NCBI RefSeq assembly: GCF_030068605.1
Contig: NZ_JASJOU010000017.1
Coordinates: 62,001 to 126,000 of the forward strand
DNA from: Xanthocytophaga agilis
GTDB lineage: Bacteria; Bacteroidota; Bacteroidia; Cytophagales; 172606-1
Length of the DNA stretch: 64,000 bases
Direction of reading: 5' to 3'
Shown here: positions 58,082 to 64,000 of the stretch, piece after piece
Position numbering within the stretch: the stretch's first letter is position 1
Layout of the letters: every line of letters begins with the position of its first letter
Program-made: the position numbers and the translations under genes
The notes under the pieces: generated by a model
The model's database searches: none
Seen by the model: the letters and a program-made list of their open reading frames with translations, nothing else
Told to the model about the DNA's origin: nothing

Positions 58082-58521
58082 GAACATGAGTCATCCCGAA
58101 TTTTGGATGTGAGTTTGTTTTACGAAACCAGCGTCTATACTCTTTTCAAAAGCATAGACGCTGGTTTATTTTTTACAAATTTCCGAGTTTGTTTATTGTC
58201 CCTTACATCATTCTTCCACAAGCTTCTTCATTTTTTGCTTGTCCAAAAAAGGACAACAAATTCTCATTTGTTGGGCCAGGATGTGTGCCAGCTGCAAAAA
58301 AGGACACTTTCTGCCGAACCTCCCACCCGCAAAGCCATGGGCTAACCTCGCGGCAGAAAGAAAGCCAACACACAGATACAACGGTTCGCGTTTAAAATCA
58401 ATACCACTCTCTTTGTAGCTTATCTATTTCGCTTTTTTTCCATCGTTTATCAACAACGACCTCTTTTCCAGAAAAGATATGAGAAAAGATAAGACCTCAA
58501 AATTCGGGATGACTCATGTTC
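58082..58521. mobile_element. 440-bp element with perfect 24-bp terminal inverted repeats
   Basis: GAACATGAGTCATCCCGAAT... (58082-58105) is an exact reverse complement of 58498-58521. Just inside the left end a 14-bp perfect hairpin, AAACCAGCGTCTAT (58125-58138)/ATAGACGCTGGTTT (58154-58167), is followed by a T run. No transposase and no clear target duplication. A diverged, truncated relative is at 40389-40650. Short conserved peptide-like frames (FCLSKKG, LPPAKPWANL) occur in both, but no full gene. It behaves like a non-autonomous (MITE-like) repeat. Confidence 0.7.
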
Positions 58522-58551
58522 CACAGGTACATTATTTCTATACCACCCATT

Positions 58552-61500
58552 CTATTTGCAGTGCACAATTTTAGTACTGGCATTTGCAGATTTGTAGTCA
58601 TACAAGGTGGCATAATCATTATTGCGCGACACCAATACTCTGGAAGAGGTATTCTTGAATTTTATGAAGGCCATATCCCGTATATCACCTGTCAACCAGA
58701 GAGGTTTGTCTAAAATGGGTTGTACTTCACCCTTTTCAAACCGAAGCAGTATACCCATTAAGGCATCTGATCTTCCCAGTTGCACTTTGTAAGGGAAAAA
58801 ATTGCCTGCGGCCAACACTTCTACTTTTCCATCGCCATCAAAATCACTGGAAAGAAAACCATTAATAGACGAGAACTGAGCCCAATCTGGCAGTGGTTTT
58901 AAGACAAACTTGGTATTGCCTTTATTTTCCAGCCAGCATGAACGAAGTTCTACAGCTTCCAGCAACTGAGTTTGTGCACGCAATTCAGGAAACAAGATAT
59001 CTTCTACCGTAGCATCAGCATAGGCACCATAATTGATAAACCGTTTTCGCATTGGCGTTACCTGTCCCAGCAACTCATCACGTGTTGCCAACGGATAACT
59101 CTTATCCTGAACATAGTAGGATACCAGTGGATCAAGTCGCCCATCCTGATCGATGTCTACACCATAACAACGCAAAGGTTGCTTTTCAGAAGCACGCAGT
59201 TGCATATTTATGCCTGCATTACCCAGTAACAAATCCATATCCCCATCCTGGTCTACATCGGCCTGGGCAATAGCACTCCACCATCCCCTGCTATCCGGAA
59301 GACCCAAACTGCTGGTAGACTCTTTAAGTTTGCCTTTCTGATTGATATACATCCGTATTCCCATCCACTCACCTACCACTACCAGATCAGGCCAGGTATC
59401 TGCATTGAGGTCTGTCCATATGGCGCCAGTAACCATACCAGCATTTGACAATTGATCGGAAGCCACAGAGGTTACATCTGTGAAACGAACCTTGCCTGGC
59501 TGGGAATCATTTCGTAACAAAAAGCTTTTGGGAGTTCCTGGATACTGCTGGGCAGCAATTCGTCCTCCCACAAACAAATCCTGGTCACCATCTTTATCGT
59601 AGTCTATGGCAATTACACAACTTCCACTGGTTTGCTCAGCAGGCAGTGCATCCGGTGATTTTTCAAACTTCCCCTTGCCGTCGTTGAGGTATAATCGATC
59701 CTGATAAACCGGATCCGAGGGAGAAAACTCATTGCCTCCACTCACAACATACAGATCCAAGTCTTTATCTCCATCCGCATCAAAAAATACAGATCCTATA
59801 TCTTCTGCTACCCGATCTGTTTGCCAAGGTTCAGAAGCAGACTTTACTAGTGTACCATTGTCTGTTCCCAGATATAATTGTCCGGACTGACCAGCTGCTC
59901 CACCCAGAAACACATCTTCATTCCCATCCTTGTTTACATCACCTACTGCCAGCTTGCCTCCCAGACGGGAAAGCTGGTAAGAAAGAAGTTGCTGCATTTT
60001 AAAATCTACAAAGCCATTCTCAATATGCCTGAAGTCAATGCCCCCTTTAACCGGACTGAGTAATGGTTCCTTTATGCGATGTGTCAGCAAGTCATCTACC
60101 TTAGAGTTGGGTTGTGCCTTTTCTTGCTCTATCTCAATAAGTTGATTGATGGATGGAGCGGATACGATAGTGACTTTTTCATCTGGCCACTGTACACGAA
60201 TCTCTTTCACCGCAGACTGGCCAATACCTACGGTGAGCAATGGTTCTACAGACGACTGATACCCCCGGCTAAAATAGGCTTCCTGATAAATGGTTTTATC
60301 CTGTAATGTAATCCACACCTTTGCCCCTATACCAAAAGTATTGGGCTTTTTGCCGATGAGTCTGATTTTTACAAAATTATTTTTGGCAAATTTTTCCTGC
60401 TGGTTCTGAAATACACTCACCTTATCATTCAGTGTATTGACAATCAGATCCAGGTCACCATCATTATCCAGGTCACAGTAGGAAGCAGCATTGGAGACAG
60501 AGGAATGCGTAAATCCCCATTGCCTGGTAACGTTCTCAAAATGTAGCCCATCTGTATTGCGAAAACAATAATTGGTCAGTTTGGTTGAAGGCATTTCCTG
60601 AATCAGCTTCAGAACCGGAATATCCCTGCCAGATGCCTTGGCTTGAGCCACAGCATCGGCAACCGTATAGCGAATAAAATCCTGATTGGTGTAATCTCTC
60701 AGGTAGCCATTGGTAATAAAAAGATCTTTAAATCCATCATTATCAAAATCAGCAAATAAAGGAGCCCAGCTCCAGTCTGTATTTGAGACACCCGCCAGTT
60801 GTCCTACCTCGCTGAATCGAGGCAGTGTGTCAGGAGCAAATCCGCGGTTGAGTTGCAGGGTATTGCGCATATACTGATGATGATATCCACTATCAACAGC
60901 CAGTGAATATTTGTCGTATTCATCAGGTCCCTTCAAAAGCTTCTGTCTGTGGTTGTCTTCCGGTAACATATCCGCGACAAATATCTCTGGCAATGCATCA
61001 TTGTTGATATCAGCAATGTCTGATCCCATACCATTTTTGGACAGATGGGTAAATATCGTATGAGATACTTCACGGAAAGTTCCGTTTCCATTGTTGATAT
61101 AGCAGAAATCCTGTTCATCGTAATCATTGGTCACATAGATGTCAGGCCAGTTATCCTGATTCAGATCACTTATGGAGACACTTAGTCCGAAATTCAAACC
61201 GCTGCCATGAATCAGTGCACTATCACTCACATTGGTAAAGATGTTGTTATCATTTCGGTAGAGCCGGTTACCAAAATAGGGATGACGTAAGCCACGAAGC
61301 TTTTTTACATTAAAAAGAGAAGAATAAAACGTATTGGCATGGTTGAGCAGAAACATATCCAGATCACCATCTCTGTCCATATCAAAAAAATAAGACTGGG
61401 TAGAGAAAGTCCCACTAGCATCTAATCCAAATTCTTTGGCTTGCTCTTTGAAAACGGGTATTCCTCCCTTTTCACAACCCTGGTTAATAAAGAGCTGATT

Positions 61501-61965
61501 GGCACGCATGGGATGGTCCCGGATCACTGGTTTTCCTTTACCTTCTCTTTCTGTATTGCCTGAATAACAAATATATACATCCAGCCAGCCGTCTCCGTTT
61601 ACATCTGCCATTGTCACTCCGGTTTTCCATCCCTGCTTCTCTATAAGATGAGAGGTGGTCGTAACATCTTCGAATTTCCAATTGCCTTTATTTAGAAAAA
61701 GCTTGTTAGGTACAGTGTTTCCTGACAGATACACATCTGTTAGTCCATCATTATTAATATCACCTGTTGCCACGCCTCCTCCATTGTAGGTATACTCATA
61801 GGTCATGATATTGTTGTGTTCACTTTCGATAATCTGATTGCTAAAATCCAAACCTGTTTTATTTTCCGAGAGCCTGGTGAACAATTCTGTCTGGGGTTGG
61901 CATTGTATCAGGAACAATGACAACGAACTAATCACAACAGATATAAGTCGTTGTTGGAAATGCAT
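58552..61965 (-). CDS. FG-GAP/VCBS repeat lipoprotein with ASPIC/UnbV domain
   Basis: 1137 residues. Lipobox LIQC (Cys22). Many FG-GAP repeats with calcium-binding DxNxDGxxD motifs (GDINNDGLTDVYLSGN, ADVNGDGWLDVYICYSGN, DLDNDGDLDLIVNTLND, DVNKDGNEDVFLGGAAGQSG) build a seven-bladed propeller twice over. Between the two halves is an ASPIC/UnbV segment (FGIGAKVWITLQDKTIYQEA, SAVKEIRVQWPDEKVTIVSA). Such CRTAC1-type proteins are abundant in Bacteroidota; roles in surface binding of polymers are supposed. No catalytic domain. It is downstream of the repeat element and stands alone. Confidence 0.9.
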   Translation of the reverse strand: MHFQQRLISVVISSLSLFLIQCQPQTELFTRLSENKTGLDFSNQIIESEHNNIMTYEYTYNGGGVATGDINNDGLTDVYLSGNTVPNKLFLNKGNWKFEDVTTTSHLIEKQGWKTGVTMADVNGDGWLDVYICYSGNTEREGKGKPVIRDHPMRANQLFINQGCEKGGIPVFKEQAKEFGLDASGTFSTQSYFFDMDRDGDLDMFLLNHANTFYSSLFNVKKLRGLRHPYFGNRLYRNDNNIFTNVSDSALIHGSGLNFGLSVSISDLNQDNWPDIYVTNDYDEQDFCYINNGNGTFREVSHTIFTHLSKNGMGSDIADINNDALPEIFVADMLPEDNHRQKLLKGPDEYDKYSLAVDSGYHHQYMRNTLQLNRGFAPDTLPRFSEVGQLAGVSNTDWSWAPLFADFDNDGFKDLFITNGYLRDYTNQDFIRYTVADAVAQAKASGRDIPVLKLIQEMPSTKLTNYCFRNTDGLHFENVTRQWGFTHSSVSNAASYCDLDNDGDLDLIVNTLNDKVSVFQNQQEKFAKNNFVKIRLIGKKPNTFGIGAKVWITLQDKTIYQEAYFSRGYQSSVEPLLTVGIGQSAVKEIRVQWPDEKVTIVSAPSINQLIEIEQEKAQPNSKVDDLLTHRIKEPLLSPVKGGIDFRHIENGFVDFKMQQLLSYQLSRLGGKLAVGDVNKDGNEDVFLGGAAGQSGQLYLGTDNGTLVKSASEPWQTDRVAEDIGSVFFDADGDKDLDLYVVSGGNEFSPSDPVYQDRLYLNDGKGKFEKSPDALPAEQTSGSCVIAIDYDKDGDQDLFVGGRIAAQQYPGTPKSFLLRNDSQPGKVRFTDVTSVASDQLSNAGMVTGAIWTDLNADTWPDLVVVGEWMGIRMYINQKGKLKESTSSLGLPDSRGWWSAIAQADVDQDGDMDLLLGNAGINMQLRASEKQPLRCYGVDIDQDGRLDPLVSYYVQDKSYPLATRDELLGQVTPMRKRFINYGAYADATVEDILFPELRAQTQLLEAVELRSCWLENKGNTKFVLKPLPDWAQFSSINGFLSSDFDGDGKVEVLAAGNFFPYKVQLGRSDALMGILLRFEKGEVQPILDKPLWLTGDIRDMAFIKFKNTSSRVLVSRNNDYATLYDYKSANASTKIVHCK

Positions 61966-62419
61966 TCGTTTAGAGTTAATAACAGTGGTAGAGTAGAATA
62001 GGGTGTATTTTAGCTTTTCTGTTCAGTATAACATGAAAATATTTTCCAGGAAGTCATTCCTTAGGCACCATGTTCACTTGCAGAATTCCGGGTTAATTTA
62101 GTAAAATAGCAGGAAAGAAGCTCTTCTCATTATCTAGTTTGTATACAGACAAGTTAACTTATACATTTTACCCAGCACAAATCACGCTAATTAAGATTCC
62201 AATTTCCTATATAAAAGAGGAACACAAGCATATCTCAAATGAAATCGAATTTTTGAGACACCGAAACCAACTATTGAAGTCTTTCTTTCAACTGGAATAT
62301 ATCTATAAATAGGTCGAAAAAATATTTTACATACAAAATAGAAGAAATAACTTTTATTTTACATACATTTAATGAATTAACTATTTATCAGCTTTTACTC
62401 CAATCTGCTAAACCAAACT
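61966..62419. other. Intergenic region before the PadR operon, 454 bases
   Basis: AT-rich. Contains two copies of TATTTTACATACA (62323-62335 and 62355-62367), 32 bases apart; see the separate entry. Nothing else recognised. Confidence 0.45.
62323..62367. promoter_or_regulatory. Paired direct repeats upstream of the PadR gene
   Basis: TATTTTACATACA is repeated exactly at 62323-62335 and 62355-62367, 52 bases upstream of the start. PadR proteins typically bind and repress their own promoter, so this pair is the best operator candidate. Confidence 0.5.
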
Positions 62420-62755
62420 ATGAAAGGAACCAATCTGGGAGAATATGAAGAACTGGTCTTACTCACAGTAGCGGCCTTAGCCTCTGAAGCCTATAGTGTA
62501 GCCATTTGTGATGAGTTGGAAAAGCATACCGACCGTAGTGCAAAACTGGGGGTCGTCCATGCGGTATTAAACCGACTCGAAGAAAAAGGACTGCTCAAAA
62601 GCCATCTGGGTGAGGCAACTGCTACCCGTGGAGGGAAGCGGAAACGTTATTATGAAGTAACACAAGCAGGCAAACTGGCTCTGACCAAAACCAGACAAGT
62701 ACGTGAAACGCTTTGGCAACTTATAAAAGGTTTTAATCTGGAAGGTTCTATATGA
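62420..62755 (+). CDS. PadR-family transcriptional regulator
   Basis: 111 residues. Winged-HTH with the PadR pattern: NLGEYEELVLLTVAALASEA, YSVAICDELEKHTDRSAKLG, VHAVLNRLEEKGLLKSHLGE, then GGKRKRYYEVTQAGKLAL. The C-terminal helix is short, so it is of the smaller PadR group that commonly precedes ABC-transporter permease genes. Its stop overlaps the next start as ATGA (62752-62755), so the two genes are coupled. Likely autoregulated through the upstream direct repeats. Confidence 0.92.
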   Translation: MKGTNLGEYEELVLLTVAALASEAYSVAICDELEKHTDRSAKLGVVHAVLNRLEEKGLLKSHLGEATATRGGKRKRYYEVTQAGKLALTKTRQVRETLWQLIKGFNLEGSI

Positions 62756-64000
62756 GCACACGTAACAAACTAACTCCTACGCCACCTCGCTGGGCACAGA
62801 ACCTGCTTCACTGGTATTGCCGGACAGATCTTGTAGAAGATCTGGAGGGTGATTTGAATAAATACTTTGAGCGAAATCTCAAGACACATGGAACCAGGTG
62901 GGCCAAAATCATTTATTGTCTGGATGTAGTAAAATTTTGCCGGCCTTATACCATTCGGAAACCTGATTTTTTCAATCTCTTTATTCACTATCTTATGCTG
63001 AATAGTTATCTGAAAACCACCCGCCGCACTCTGGTGCGTAATAAGCTGTTTTCTGTCATCAACATCATTGGACTGGCCGTCAGTATGTCGGTTGGGTTAC
63101 TGGTTATTGCCTTTATCCACGATTTGCGTTCTTACGATGAATTTCATGCAGATAAGGATAACATCTATCGCATCATTACCCATTATACCCCTGCCGACCA
63201 GCCTACTGTTGATCTGGCTTCTACTTCCGTTAAAGTAGGCCAACAAATAGGAAAAACCACTTCTGCCATCAAGCATCTGACCATTTTGCGAAGCGGATTT
63301 TGGGGAGATGCCATTGTAGGTTCGGTTACACTTCCTATGGGAGCTATGTGGGCTGACTCTTCTTTTTTCAATGTTTTTACCTTTCCTCTACTCAAAGGAA
63401 ATCCAGCTACAGCTCTGAAAGATCCTTATTCATTGGTCCTAACACCCAAAATGGCAGAGAAACTCTTCGGAGAAACAGATCCTATGGGACAACTGGTCCG
63501 TTTTGATACCACCTACTATAAAGTAACAGGCATTACCAATCCCATTCCTAAACTTTCTCATTTACAGTTTGATGCACTGGTCTCTTTTGCCAGTATAGAA
63601 CGGAACCATCCCAGTAAAGATGCAGCGTTTTACAGTTGGGGTAATATCTGGCAGAATTACGTTTATATGCTATTGAATCCTAACATAAATCCAACTTCTG
63701 TACAGACCACTTTGGATCACCTGAATGTAACAGAGAATAAACAACTGATCAATCAAAAAATCTCGGTATCACTTCAACCGCTTAAACAGATTGCTCTTGG
63801 CCCTATGCTACAAAACTCCATTGGGCCTCATATTTCTCCTGTAGTGATTTGGGTATTGAGTGGATTTGCACTGGTCGTTATTCTGTCTGCCTGTTTCAAT
63901 TACACCAATTTGTCCATTGCCCGTTCATTGCGTCGTTCCCGTGAAGTGGGTGTTCGAAAACTGATTGGTGCTATGAAAAGCCATGTAGTAGGCCAGTTTC
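62752..64000 (+). CDS. MacB/FtsX-type ABC-transporter permease with permease prefix domain (3' cut by window edge)
   Basis: An open frame of 416 codons from ATG at 62752 to the window end. Residues 1-75 are the cytoplasmic permease prefix domain (RWAQNLLHWYCRTDLVEDLE) that Bacteroidota couple to PadR. Then come a membrane helix (about 103-125, VINIIGLAVSMSVGLLVIAF), a large periplasmic MacB-PCD domain and helix 2 (about 363-386, VIWVLSGFALVVILSACFNY). The motif SREVGVRKLIGAMKSHVVGQ closes the visible part. It exports or handles a substrate in the envelope, possibly stress/antibiotic related; the ATPase is not in view. Confidence 0.92.
   Translation, partial: MSTRNKLTPTPPRWAQNLLHWYCRTDLVEDLEGDLNKYFERNLKTHGTRWAKIIYCLDVVKFCRPYTIRKPDFFNLFIHYLMLNSYLKTTRRTLVRNKLFSVINIIGLAVSMSVGLLVIAFIHDLRSYDEFHADKDNIYRIITHYTPADQPTVDLASTSVKVGQQIGKTTSAIKHLTILRSGFWGDAIVGSVTLPMGAMWADSSFFNVFTFPLLKGNPATALKDPYSLVLTPKMAEKLFGETDPMGQLVRFDTTYYKVTGITNPIPKLSHLQFDALVSFASIERNHPSKDAAFYSWGNIWQNYVYMLLNPNINPTSVQTTLDHLNVTENKQLINQKISVSLQPLKQIALGPMLQNSIGPHISPVVIWVLSGFALVVILSACFNYTNLSIARSLRRSREVGVRKLIGAMKSHVVGQF

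Overview
The window looks like a chromosomal segment of a Bacteroidota bacterium, most likely order Cytophagales. The evidence is two SusC/SusD pairs, a SusE-type tandem, an ECF sigma/FecR pair feeding a SusC with an STN domain, an AraC-type regulator of the HTCC kind, WYL and PadR regulators, many lipobox signal peptides and weak Shine-Dalgarno sequences. This is inferred from gene content; no rRNA or tRNA gene was seen.

Layout. 1-8030: the end of a hybrid-sensor/AraC-like regulator, then a small polysaccharide-utilisation locus (SusC, SusD, GH30 lipoprotein) closed by a perfect 68-bp palindrome. 8133-16215: an accessory block, all on the minus strand, with three unrecognised proteins, a further small unknown, two beta-helix (bactofilin-like) proteins, a TPR-like/SMI1-KNR4 (SUKH) protein and a 493-aa leucine-rich-repeat protein; it resembles an orphan immunity array. 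16216-20428: a lone GT2 glycosyltransferase, a lipocalin-like lipoprotein, a cyclase-family hydrolase and a compact serine recombinase. About 0.9 kb of non-coding DNA upstream of the recombinase carries five copies of a 14-bp motif. 21332-34690 (minus): a complete alpha-mannan-type utilisation locus in the order ECF sigma, FecR, SusC with STN, SusD, two SusE-like lipoproteins, GH76, GH92.

34940-41657: a periplasmic molybdenum hydroxylase system (2Fe-2S subunit, Tat-exported Mo-binding subunit, XdhC maturation factor) with an AraC regulator and an aldo/keto reductase. Paired 13-bp sites exactly 21 bp apart lie upstream of both xdhC and the reductase, suggesting one regulon. 41981-52906: mixed single genes, including an exported Gfo/Idh/MocA oxidoreductase, Imm53, alkaline phosphatase, a sensor-like beta-propeller, two DHFR-like reductases, two overlapping small paralogues, small unknowns, a WYL regulator and DUF1761. 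53238-64000: a membrane protein with an N-terminal HTH-like domain, a second LRR gene broken by a one-base homopolymer change, a GH2 enzyme, a huge FG-GAP/ASPIC-UnbV lipoprotein, and a PadR plus MacB/FtsX-type permease operon running off the window.

Non-coding structures are the most unusual content: a 28-bp periodic array of 18-bp dyad-like units (49934-50187); a 440-bp element with perfect 24-bp terminal inverted repeats (58082-58521) and a diverged, right-truncated relative (40389-40650); the 68-bp palindrome; and the motif cluster by the recombinase. No self-evident new defence operon is present. The best candidates for something undescribed are the 8-16 kb block and the two repeat arrays.
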